Notes: generated by a model from the sequence alone, not told the origin. 5,818 bases of DNA from Eubacteriales Family XIII. Incertae Sedis bacterium (GCA_031287295.1 JAITTH010000147.1:1-5818); one strand, 5' to 3'; positions 1 through 5,818 are shown, counted from the stretch's first letter. Program-made: numbers and translations.

Positions 1-770
1 AAACAGTTTCAGATTTCCTCATTGCATACAACACAGGCGCAGATGTGGTTGCGTTTGCTTTTGAATCTGCTGTTGCGCAAAAAGGTTCGTTCCATATTCG
101 AAGCGTAAAAAATCTTCTCACAATATTAGATCGTGCAGGCGTGAAAACCGAAGAAGAGGCAGAAATTTGCCTTTCGGAATACGATATGCGCGGTGGTTGG
201 CATATGGAGATTAAGAAGGCGCTTGGCATCCCCAACAACCTCACAGAAGAAGAGCGAAGAATCTTCGATCAGTGGCTGGACGATTATGGGCTGACCATTG
301 ACGATATTTTGCACAAAGCAAAGCAGACGGCGGGGAAAAACAACAAATTTGCCTACCTGAAAACCATTTTGGATAGCGATGCGGAAAAATCCGGGAAAGT
401 GATAACAAAACAAAGCGGAAAGCCTTCCCGAAAGAAATTTTACGAAACGCGAAGAAAGAAAGCCGAAGCTGCTGCCGAGAAAAAAAGAAAAGAACTGTAT
501 GCTGTTCTTCCGGAGGTCCGAGAGATCGACGAAGACATCACAAGGCTGTCCCTAGAGCTTTCCCTCACAAAAATATCCGGTGCAGACAACCGAAAAACCG
601 TCATTCGTGATATTTCAAAATCACTATCCGACCGTTTGAAACAACGAGAAAATGTGCTCATGGCAGGCGGATTTGACGCGAATTACACCGATATTCAATA
701 TGCTTGTCCGCACTGCAACGATACAGGCGTTTTGGACAATGGAACGACCTGTAGCTGTTTTGAATTCTAA
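1..770 (+). CDS. DnaD-domain replication protein fused to a DnaC/DnaI-type N-terminal region (5' partial)
   Basis: The frame is open from the left edge (first full codon at nt 3) to TAA at 768-770, so the true start lies outside the window. The GTG at 45 is internal, because DnaD-like sequence (SDFLIAYNTGADVV) continues upstream of it. Three parts are visible. The first DnaD C-terminal-type helical domain covers about nt 3-170. A second covers about nt 230-375 (LTEEERRIFDQWLDDYG, then KFAYLKTIL). After a basic Lys/Arg-rich, probably coiled-coil stretch (about 420-500), a region at about 500-765 resembles the N-terminus of Firmicute DnaC/DnaI helicase loaders: LPEVREIDEDI, then a likely zinc-binding cluster CPHC...CSC with cysteine codons at 705, 714, 750 and 756. 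DnaD and DnaC/DnaI proteins act in loading the replicative helicase at origins and restart sites. In loaders this cysteine module precedes an AAA+ ATPase domain, but here the protein stops two residues after CSCF. The domain calls are from motif recognition. The fusion and the missing ATPase are seen in the sequence; the role in helicase recruitment is inferred. Confidence 0.8.
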   Translation, partial: TVSDFLIAYNTGADVVAFAFESAVAQKGSFHIRSVKNLLTILDRAGVKTEEEAEICLSEYDMRGGWHMEIKKALGIPNNLTEEERRIFDQWLDDYGLTIDDILHKAKQTAGKNNKFAYLKTILDSDAEKSGKVITKQSGKPSRKKFYETRRKKAEAAAEKKRKELYAVLPEVREIDEDITRLSLELSLTKISGADNRKTVIRDISKSLSDRLKQRENVLMAGGFDANYTDIQYACPHCNDTGVLDNGTTCSCFEF

Positions 771-802
771 CGGAATCTTCTTCCCTATTTAAGCGACAAG
801 TC

Positions 803-811
803 TGATATAAT
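803..811 (+). promoter_or_regulatory. Extended -10 promoter for walRK
   Basis: TG-A-TATAAT at 803-811 is a perfect extended -10 element, placing the expected transcript start near 817-819 and leaving a leader of about 25 nt before the walR ATG. No good TTGACA-like -35 sits 16-18 nt upstream, which is tolerated when a TGn extension is present. It lies in the only gap between the DnaD-like gene and walR, so it probably drives walR-walK. No start-site data are available; the call rests on consensus match and position. Confidence 0.65.
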
Positions 812-844
812 TATACCGTATTTATGATCTGTTGAGGTGAAACG

Positions 845-1540
845 ATGCGTACAAAAAAGATTCTTGTAATTGAAGATGAAAAAGCCATATCAGACCTGAT
901 TCGTTTCAACCTGATAAAAGAAGGCTATGAAACAGATACTGCTTTTGACGGGAAAGAAGGTTTGGATAAAGCCCTTTCCACAGATCCGGATCTTGTTCTT
1001 CTTGATGTGATGTTACCGAGCATGGACGGGTTCGAAATCTGTCGGAAGGTTCGGGAAAAAAGTGATGTGCCAATCATCATTCTTACAGCGAAAGAGGAAG
1101 AAGTTGACAAAGTTCTCGGTTTAGAGCTTGGTGCAGACGACTACATAACCAAACCGTTTGGACTTAGAGAGCTTATTGCACGCATTAAGGCAAACATTCG
1201 CAGAAAGGCGTTTATCGGAGACCCCATTGGTTCAGGAAACGAAGAAGTTTTTGGAAATCTTACGATAGACCTGGATCGTTATGAAGTGCGCAAAGATGGA
1301 ATACCACTGGAACTAACACTTCGAGAGTTTGAGCTTTTGAAATATCTCGCCGAACGCACAGATAAGGTTTTTTCTCGCGAGCAACTGTTAGAGGATGTTT
1401 GGGGCTATGAGTATTACGGCGACATTCGCACGGTGGATGTAACGGTTCGTCGCCTGCGCGAAAAATTGGAGAATGACTCCAGCAATCCTACATACATCAT
1501 AACCAAACGGGGGGTTGGTTACTACTTCCGGAGACCCTAG
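845..1540 (+). CDS. walR: WalR/YycF-type response regulator (OmpR family)
   Basis: This 231-residue protein has the full length of WalR/YycF. The receiver domain (about 1-120) has the acidic pocket E10/D11, phospho-acceptor D54 (LLDVMLPSMDG), T81 and K103 (ITKPFG). A winged-helix OmpR/PhoB DNA-binding domain (about 135-230) contains the recognition segment RTVDVTVRRLREKLE (about 195-209) and ends with RGVGYYFRRP, both very typical of WalR. When phosphorylated by its kinase, WalR binds DNA and controls cell-wall hydrolase and envelope genes, and it is essential in many Firmicutes. The ATG at 845 follows GAGGTGA (834-840), a good Shine-Dalgarno, and an extended -10 lies at 803-811. The stop is one base before the walK ATG, so the two are clearly co-transcribed. 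A PhoP-like assignment is the main alternative, but the C-terminal signature favours WalR. Confidence 0.92.
   Translation: MRTKKILVIEDEKAISDLIRFNLIKEGYETDTAFDGKEGLDKALSTDPDLVLLDVMLPSMDGFEICRKVREKSDVPIIILTAKEEEVDKVLGLELGADDYITKPFGLRELIARIKANIRRKAFIGDPIGSGNEEVFGNLTIDLDRYEVRKDGIPLELTLREFELLKYLAERTDKVFSREQLLEDVWGYEYYGDIRTVDVTVRRLREKLENDSSNPTYIITKRGVGYYFRRP
1530..1533 (+). promoter_or_regulatory. Ribosome binding site fixing the walK start
   Basis: GGAG lies inside the last codons of walR, eight bases before ATG 1542. It supports that start over the in-frame TTG at 1515, which would add nine residues (translated from the walR C-terminal coding bases) and has no suitable Shine-Dalgarno. The arrangement implies translational coupling of the kinase to the regulator. 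Confidence 0.65.
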
Positions 1541-1541
1541 T

Positions 1542-2939
1542 ATGTCACGCTTCTCTGTTTTCCGAAGCATTCAATGGAAGATTGTCATTTTGATATTCTT
1601 CCTTTTATTATGTTCATCGGGAATTGTTTGGATTTTCATACATTTCAAAGTGGATCTTTTCATTGCACTTATTGTAGGGATTGCGGTTCCCTTGCTTCTT
1701 GGCATATTTTTTTCTAAAATTTTCTCTCAACCGCTACAGAATATTGTCGAAAAAACACATCTCATGTTGAATGGGGATTTTTCGAAACCCATCAAATACC
1801 ATTCCAGAGACGAAATAGGACGGCTTGCTTCTATGTACAATGCGCTGCGCAAGAAGCTCAACGAAAACTTTTCGGAAATTACCTCAGAAAAAGAAAAGCT
1901 TGAAACCGTATTGCGACAGATGGCAGACGGGATGCTGGCGGTGGATTTGTCCGGAAGGTTTATTCATGTCAATGAAGCAGCGCAGGCGATGCTTCGAATT
2001 TCGGAGGATGACATGCGGTACAAACGCTACGACGACATCATTCTCAGGTTCAGCGACGCGCTCACATTAACAGGAATTCTCACCGACCTTGAGAATGAGA
2101 TTAGTGAGGGACGTTTTTCTTACGGTGGCGCTGCTTATAATGTTCGATACGATTTGTTTCGGGACATCAATGGCCAGATTGGCGGCGTTGTCATTAGCCT
2201 TCAAGATATTACAGAGCAACAAAAAATTGATCATATGCAGATTGATTTTGTGGCAAATGTATCGCATGAGCTGAAAACCCCGCTTACATCCATCAAAGGA
2301 TATACCGAAACGCTCCTTGAGGGGGGGCTTGACGACCCTGTTACGGCAAGAGAATTTCTGGGCATCATCAACAGCGAGACAGATCGTATGAACCGGATGG
2401 TAAAGGATTTGCTCCAATTATCAAGGCTCGACACCCATCAACAAAAATTTGAAATGAGAGAAGGGAACATCATTAAACTCACGGATGTTGCGATGAAAAA
2501 AGTCGAGATGATGGCAAAAGGTAAGCAACAGTTCCTCAATCGTCTTTTCGACCCGGAAATGACCATTGTTCTGCTGATGGATCGAGATCGAATGGAACAG
2601 GTTGTCTTGAACATCTTAAGCAACGCCATTAAGTACACCGGCGTACGCGGGCGTATCGACGTTGATGTGTTTGTCAGCCGTGGACGTGTGCATATTGTTG
2701 TTGCCGATAACGGAATCGGAATCCCGGAGACAGAGTTGACGCGTGTGTTTGAACGTTTTTTCCGTGTGGATCGTTCACGCTCTGCACAGAACATCGCAGG
2801 AACCGGGCTTGGTCTACCGATTTCCAAACAAATTGTCGAAGGACATGGTGGCAGCATTGAACTGGAAAGTCATTTTGGAAAAGGAACAAAAGTGAGCATC
2901 TTGCTTCCCGTTTCTCCTCTTCCCTTTTGGGACGACTAG
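1542..2939 (+). CDS. walK: WalK/VicK-type sensor histidine kinase lacking an extracytoplasmic domain
   Basis: The product is 465 residues, shorter than Bacillus WalK (about 610) and close to streptococcal VicK. Two hydrophobic helices at about 13-34 and 37-58 are separated by only a few residues, so almost nothing is exposed outside. Next come a HAMP linker (about 62-112, with RDEIGRLASMYNALRKK), a PAS domain (about 118-225) and a HisKA dimerisation domain with phospho-accepting H242 in NVSHELKTPLTS. The HATPase domain has an N box (NILSNAIKY, about 357-365), G1 (DNGIGIP, 389-395), F box (ERFFRVD) and G2 (GTGLGLPISKQ, 420-430). All catalytic boxes look intact. It should autophosphorylate H242 and transfer phosphate to D54 of the adjacent WalR. 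HisKA resembles PhoR as well as WalK, so the WalK name rests partly on the partner regulator. The signal is probably read through the membrane helices, HAMP or the cytoplasmic PAS domain. Confidence 0.9.
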   Translation: MSRFSVFRSIQWKIVILIFFLLLCSSGIVWIFIHFKVDLFIALIVGIAVPLLLGIFFSKIFSQPLQNIVEKTHLMLNGDFSKPIKYHSRDEIGRLASMYNALRKKLNENFSEITSEKEKLETVLRQMADGMLAVDLSGRFIHVNEAAQAMLRISEDDMRYKRYDDIILRFSDALTLTGILTDLENEISEGRFSYGGAAYNVRYDLFRDINGQIGGVVISLQDITEQQKIDHMQIDFVANVSHELKTPLTSIKGYTETLLEGGLDDPVTAREFLGIINSETDRMNRMVKDLLQLSRLDTHQQKFEMREGNIIKLTDVAMKKVEMMAKGKQQFLNRLFDPEMTIVLLMDRDRMEQVVLNILSNAIKYTGVRGRIDVDVFVSRGRVHIVVADNGIGIPETELTRVFERFFRVDRSRSAQNIAGTGLGLPISKQIVEGHGGSIELESHFGKGTKVSILLPVSPLPFWDD

Positions 2940-2953
2940 ACGACAAAATTGGG

Positions 2954-2982
2954 TTGCGGCGAAAAGAACGATGGAGTAATAT
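2954..2982 (+). promoter_or_regulatory. Possible weak promoter upstream of paaK
   Basis: TTGCGG (2954-2959) and TAATAT (2977-2982) are separated by 17 bases, matching 3/6 and 4/6 of the sigma-A consensus. Transcription would begin near 2989 and the leader would carry the hairpin at 3015-3036. The match is weak. It is reported because any promoter giving paaK a leader with its Shine-Dalgarno must lie at or before the hairpin, and this is the best candidate I see in the gap. Confidence 0.25.
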
Positions 2983-3014
2983 TGATTTAAAGCACTGGAG
3001 AAATGTGCATTCTT

Positions 3015-3036
3015 AAAAACCCGAAAAGGGTTTTTT
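3015..3036 (+). terminator. Rho-independent-type hairpin between walK and paaK
   Basis: AAAAACCC (3015-3022) pairs perfectly with GGGTTTTT (3028-3035) around a GAAAA loop, and a T run of six (3031-3036) overlaps the 3' arm. The stem has only three G-C pairs, so it is modest. The A run on the 5' side means the reverse strand also reads as a hairpin followed by T residues. It most simply ends the walRK transcript. Its end is 12 nt before the paaK Shine-Dalgarno, so it could instead be a leaky terminator or attenuator in the paaK leader. Confidence 0.6.
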
Positions 3037-3048
3037 CGTATGGAAAGC

Positions 3049-3053
3049 GGAGG
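3049..3053 (+). promoter_or_regulatory. Ribosome binding site fixing a TTG start for paaK
   Basis: GGAGG followed by a seven-base spacer leads to TTG at 3061. The in-frame ATG at 3040 lies upstream of this site, four bases after the hairpin's T run, with no Shine-Dalgarno of its own. This makes TTG 3061 the better start. Confidence 0.75.
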
Positions 3054-3060
3054 AAAGGCA

Positions 3061-4365
3061 TTGAACGAACAGTACTATAAAGGTGGAGAAATAGAGACCG
3101 CATCACCTGAAGACATGCGAAAACTTCAAAACGAGCGTCTGGTAAAAACCGTTCGGCACGCCTACGACAACATCGCGGTTTATCGGGAAAAAATGAAGGC
3201 GACCGGGGTAGAACCGGGAGATGTACAGTCTGTAGAGGATTTGCATAAATTGCCCTTCCTCTCAAAGGACGACCTTAGAGAGGCGTACCCCTATGGGTAT
3301 CTTGCAAAACCGATGGAAGAGGTTGTTCGCATTCAATCGACAAGCGGAACGACAGGCAAACGCGTTGTCGCTTTTTATACGCAAAATGATATCGACTTGT
3401 GGGACGAATGTTGCGCACGTGCCATCGTCGCCGCCGGCGGGTCGAATCGGGATGTTGTTCACGTCTGTTATGGGTACGGACTGTTTACGGGAGGACCGGG
3501 GCTCAATGGAGGGTCTCATAAGGTCGGATCCCTTACCCTACCCATGTCGTCCGGAAATACAGAACGCCAGATACAATTTATGATCGATCTGGAAGCAACC
3601 ATCCTGTGCTGTACGCCGTCCTATGCGGCGTTCCTTGCCGAGTGCATTCAGCAGGCAGGCGTGCGAGATAAGATCAAACTCAAGGCGGGCATTTTCGGCG
3701 CAGAGGCATGGAGCGAGGAGATGCGACGCAATATCGAAGAGAATCTGGGCATTAAAGCCTATGACATCTATGGTCTTACCGAGACGAGCGGTCCGGGTGT
3801 TTCCTTTGAATGCCGGGAACAAAACGGACTGCACGTCAACGAAGATCATTTCATTCCGGAGATTATCGATCCCGATACCGGAAAGGTCTTGCCCCTCGGA
3901 GAAAAGGGCGAACTCGTTTTTTCTTGCATTACCAAGGAAGCGTTTCCACTTTTGCGGTATCGCACACGAGACATCAGCATCTTAACGCGGGAGAAGTGTT
4001 CTTGTGGTCGTTCTCTGATTAAAATGAGCCGACCGATGGGGCGCAGTGACGATATGCTCATTATCAGAGGCGTAAACGTCTTTCCGTCTCAGATCGAGAC
4101 AGTGCTGCTTAAAGAAGGTTACCCTGCCAACTATCAAATCATTTTGGATCGTGTTAATTATACCGATACCTTTGAAGTACAGGTGGAGATGACGCCGGAA
4201 ATGTTCTCGGATGAGATTCGCATTTTAGCGGAGAAAGAGAAAGACTTACTGGCGGCACTTCGCGCCATGCTGGGCATTTCTCCGAAGGTAACGCTTATGA
4301 ATCCGCGCTCCATCGCACGAAGCGAAGGAAAAGCTGTGCGGATTATCGACAATCGTAAAATTTAG
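3061..4365 (+). CDS. paaK: Phenylacetate-CoA ligase family enzyme (arylacetate-CoA ligase)
   Basis: With the TTG start the protein has 434 residues, about the usual PaaK length (430-440). It belongs to the adenylate-forming superfamily, which activates an aryl acid with ATP to an acyl-AMP and transfers it to CoA. Visible motifs are the phosphate-binding loop TSGTTGK (94-100), YGLTETSG (237-244), YRTRD (300-304) and a CSCGR element (313-317). The C-terminal subdomain has GRSDDMLIIRGVNVFPSQIE (about 327-346) and the C-terminal catalytic lysine K424 in RSEGKAVRIID. The position after the loop lysine is Arg (GKRVV) rather than the common GKP; I recognise this as a variant seen in clostridial paralogues. 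In anaerobes such enzymes often serve aromatic amino-acid fermentation, linking arylacetyl-CoA and arylacetate, rather than aerobic phenylacetate breakdown. No iorAB or paa genes are in view, so the substrate is inferred only. The gene is followed after 12 nt by a double-ACT gene, and its stop codon overlaps that gene's Shine-Dalgarno. An ATG at 3040 is a less likely start. Confidence 0.9.
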   Translation: MNEQYYKGGEIETASPEDMRKLQNERLVKTVRHAYDNIAVYREKMKATGVEPGDVQSVEDLHKLPFLSKDDLREAYPYGYLAKPMEEVVRIQSTSGTTGKRVVAFYTQNDIDLWDECCARAIVAAGGSNRDVVHVCYGYGLFTGGPGLNGGSHKVGSLTLPMSSGNTERQIQFMIDLEATILCCTPSYAAFLAECIQQAGVRDKIKLKAGIFGAEAWSEEMRRNIEENLGIKAYDIYGLTETSGPGVSFECREQNGLHVNEDHFIPEIIDPDTGKVLPLGEKGELVFSCITKEAFPLLRYRTRDISILTREKCSCGRSLIKMSRPMGRSDDMLIIRGVNVFPSQIETVLLKEGYPANYQIILDRVNYTDTFEVQVEMTPEMFSDEIRILAEKEKDLLAALRAMLGISPKVTLMNPRSIARSEGKAVRIIDNRKI

Positions 4366-4369
4366 GAGG
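4364..4369 (+). promoter_or_regulatory. Ribosome binding site overlapping the paaK stop codon
   Basis: AGGAGG begins inside the TAG stop of paaK and lies eight bases before ATG 4378. This favours coupled translation of the ligase and the ACT protein. It also rules out the ATG at 4371, which is only one base from the site and in another frame. Confidence 0.8.
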
Positions 4370-4377
4370 GATGCACT

Positions 4378-4806
4378 ATGACCATCAATCAGATATCTGT
4401 GTTTGTGGAAAACAAGCCCGGGAAGCTGGCAGAGATTACAAAGATTCTCGCAGATGCAAACATTGATCTGCATGCGATGTCGATTGCAGATACACAGGAC
4501 TTTGGAATCCTGCGCATTATCGTAAACGATACAGATGCTGCACTTTCTGCCTTGCGGGAAAATGGTTGCACAGTGAATACCACAAAAGTTATTGCAGTAG
4601 AGATGCCGGACAGACCCGGTGGTCTCGCTAAGGTTCTGCGGGTTTTGGCGGAAAAAAACGTAAATGTGGAATACCTTTATGCGTTTATTTCTCGAAAAAA
4701 AGAGAATGCGTATGTCATTTTGCGTGTTGAAGACAATACAATCGCGATTGACGTATTACAAACTGCCGGAATTTCCATCGTAAGCCCGGAGCAGATATAT
4801 GGCTAA
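4378..4806 (+). CDS. Tandem ACT-domain protein (ACT_8-like) partnered with paaK
   Basis: This small cytosolic protein of 142 residues consists of two ACT domains and nothing else: about 4-67 (starting ISVFVENKPGKLAEI) and about 71-138 (starting VIAVEMPDRPGGLAKVL). The PGKL and PGGL turns at the start of the first helix of each repeat are where ACT domains usually bind amino acids at subunit interfaces. Stand-alone double-ACT proteins of this length are frequently encoded next to paaK-like ligases in Clostridia and other anaerobes. It may sense an aromatic or branched amino acid and modulate the ligase or the pathway, but no catalytic domain is present and the ligand is unknown. The Shine-Dalgarno overlaps the paaK stop, and the helicase gene starts nine bases after the TAA. 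Confidence 0.88.
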   Translation: MTINQISVFVENKPGKLAEITKILADANIDLHAMSIADTQDFGILRIIVNDTDAALSALRENGCTVNTTKVIAVEMPDRPGGLAKVLRVLAEKNVNVEYLYAFISRKKENAYVILRVEDNTIAIDVLQTAGISIVSPEQIYG

Positions 4807-4815
4807 AAGAATAAA

Positions 4816-5818
4816 ATGAATGGACTAGAGAAACTCAACCCGCAGCAAAGAGAGGCCGCTCTGCATAAGGACGGTCCTCTTTTGATATTAGCCGGAGCCG
4901 GAAGCGGCAAAACAAGTACGATCGTACACCGAATCGTCCATCTGATCGAAGAGGAAGATGTCGATCCCTACAGCATCCTTGCTGTGACCTTCACCAACAA
5001 AGCGGCGGGGGAAATGAATGATCGTGTAAAGCAATTGTTGGCGCACCCGGAGCATTTTGGTTTTTACCAAGACAGCAAAGGAAAAGACGTTATTCGGGGG
5101 CTTTGGATCAGTACGTTCCATCGGTTTTGTTTGCGTGTCTTAAAACAAGATGCGCCACTGCTCGGATTTTCTTCAAACTTCGCCATCTGCGATACTTCGG
5201 AGCAAAAGGGCGTTGTAAAAGAGTGTGTGAAAAATTTGCATTTGGACGAGAAGAAGTATTCACCAAACTATATTTTAAGCACCATAAGTCGCGTAAAAAC
5301 GGAAGGATTCTCCCCGGAACAATATGCCGACAGGGTTTCCGACAGTGTAACGCGCGCGCCACTTGCAGAAATTTACAAACAATATATGCAGATTTTGAAA
5401 AAAAGCGACCGTATGGATTTCGACGATCTCATTGTCAATACGGTGAGGCTCTTCGAAGAATTTCCGGAGGTCTTGGAAAGATATCAACAGCGCTTTCATT
5501 ATGTATTGGTTGATGAATACCAGGATACAGACCGAATGCAAAATCGCATTATGCAACTGATCGCAGGGAAACGTCGCAATATTTGTGTTGTGGGAGATGA
5601 CGATCAGTGTATTTACACGTGGAGAGGTGCAGAAATAGAGAACATCTTGCGCTTTGAACACGATTTCAAAGGGGCAAAGATTATAAAGCTCGAACAAAAC
5701 TACCGCTCATGCGGAAATATTCTCAACGCGGCAAACTCAGTAATCGCGCACAACAAAACGCGAAAGCCCAAAAAGCTCTGGACGGTGCATGACGACGGAG
5801 AAAAGGTCCATTTTGTCA
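4816..5818 (+). CDS. pcrA: UvrD/PcrA-type superfamily 1 DNA helicase (3' partial)
   Basis: The frame runs from ATG 4816 through 334 codons to the window edge; family members are usually 700-770 residues, so a little under half is present. The protein is a 3'-5' SF1A helicase that unwinds DNA in repair, replication restart and clearing of RecA or stalled polymerase. Motifs appear in order: Q motif LNPQQREA (7-14), Walker A AGAGSGKT (26-33), Ia TFTNKAAGEM (58-67), Ib STFHRFC (99-105), II DEYQDT (233-238), III VVGDDDQCIYTWRGA (258-272) and IV LEQNYRS (292-298). The N-terminus aligns with the family start and an in-frame TAA at 4804 precludes an upstream start. The Shine-Dalgarno is poor (only an AAAAGA stretch), so expression may depend on coupling to the ACT gene. 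PcrA is the likely name in a Firmicute; another UvrD/Rep paralogue is possible because the C-terminal half is missing. Confidence 0.92.
   Translation, partial: MNGLEKLNPQQREAALHKDGPLLILAGAGSGKTSTIVHRIVHLIEEEDVDPYSILAVTFTNKAAGEMNDRVKQLLAHPEHFGFYQDSKGKDVIRGLWISTFHRFCLRVLKQDAPLLGFSSNFAICDTSEQKGVVKECVKNLHLDEKKYSPNYILSTISRVKTEGFSPEQYADRVSDSVTRAPLAEIYKQYMQILKKSDRMDFDDLIVNTVRLFEEFPEVLERYQQRFHYVLVDEYQDTDRMQNRIMQLIAGKRRNICVVGDDDQCIYTWRGAEIENILRFEHDFKGAKIIKLEQNYRSCGNILNAANSVIAHNKTRKPKKLWTVHDDGEKVHFV

Noticed and set aside
810..815. Minus-strand promoter from the reverse TATAAT
   Set aside because: It has no TGn extension, no plausible -35 and no minus-strand gene to drive.
771..844. WalR operator (two TGTWAH half-sites five bases apart) upstream of walR
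   Set aside because: No such direct repeat is present on either strand here, nor in 2940-3060.
2067..2946. Minus-strand open frames opposite walK
   Set aside because: They lie opposite conserved kinase boxes, have no convincing ribosome binding sites and encode Ser/Arg-rich low-information sequence typical of antisense frames.
2940..3060. T-box or other riboswitch in the paaK leader
   Set aside because: There is no AGGGTGGNACCGCG-type T-box sequence and no other conserved riboswitch core I recognise. Only the one hairpin is visible.
3003..3080. A 25-codon ORF from ATG 3003 running through the hairpin and into the paaK start in another frame, as a possible leader peptide
   Set aside because: The nearest GGAG (2997-3000) is only two bases from the ATG, the peptide has no run of a regulatory amino acid, and it overlaps the ligase start. 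It looks like chance.
5103..5697. Long open frames on both strands inside the helicase gene (+ 5103-5513 and - 5275-5697)
   Set aside because: They overlap clear helicase motifs in the main frame and their translations show no recognisable domain. They are out-of-frame shadows.
1..5818. Mobile elements, CRISPR arrays, tRNA or rRNA genes, toxin-antitoxin or defence genes
   Set aside because: I saw no transposase motifs, terminal inverted repeats, regularly spaced repeats or cloverleaf-like sequences. The genes are tightly packed housekeeping types.

Overview
This window looks like part of a chromosome from a low-to-moderate-GC Firmicute, most likely an anaerobic Clostridia/Tissierellia-type organism. 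Four things suggest this: a protein with tandem DnaD domains, a WalR/WalK (YycF/YycG) two-component pair, a phenylacetate-CoA-ligase-like enzyme paired with a double-ACT protein, and strong GGAGG-type ribosome binding sites. The genus cannot be fixed from the sequence alone. All five recognisable genes lie on the + strand. The window starts inside the first gene and ends inside the last.

Layout. (1) 1-770: the 3' part of a replication gene. It has two DnaD-type (DDBH2-like) domains followed in frame by a segment resembling the N-terminal region of the helicase loader DnaC/DnaI, including a CxxC...CxC cysteine cluster. It stops where the AAA+ ATPase domain would be expected. (2) 771-844: a short intergenic region with a perfect extended -10 (TGATATAAT), the probable promoter of the next pair. 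(3) 845-2939: walR and walK, one base apart, encoding an OmpR-family response regulator and its membrane histidine kinase. The kinase has two transmembrane helices with almost no outside loop, so it lacks an extracellular sensor domain. (4) 2940-3060: an intergenic region with a terminator-like hairpin ending only 12 nt before the paaK Shine-Dalgarno. (5) 3061-4806: a paaK-type arylacetate-CoA ligase gene (TTG start) and a tandem ACT-domain gene, tightly linked. (6) 4816-5818: the N-terminal 334 codons of a UvrD/PcrA superfamily 1 helicase, running off the window and only 9 nt behind the ACT gene.

How the genes fit together. walRK is a self-contained regulatory operon for cell-envelope homeostasis. 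It lacks the yycH/yycI/yycJ genes that follow it in Bacillus. The paaK-ACT pair is a common partnership in anaerobes, where the ligase handles aryl acids and the ACT protein is a presumed amino-acid-responsive partner. The helicase gene is probably transcribed with them. Most of the window is housekeeping material. I saw no mobile element, CRISPR array, tRNA, rRNA or recognisable riboswitch class. The least ordinary items are the DnaD/DnaC-N fusion without an ATPase domain, the loop-less WalK, and the hairpin immediately upstream of paaK.
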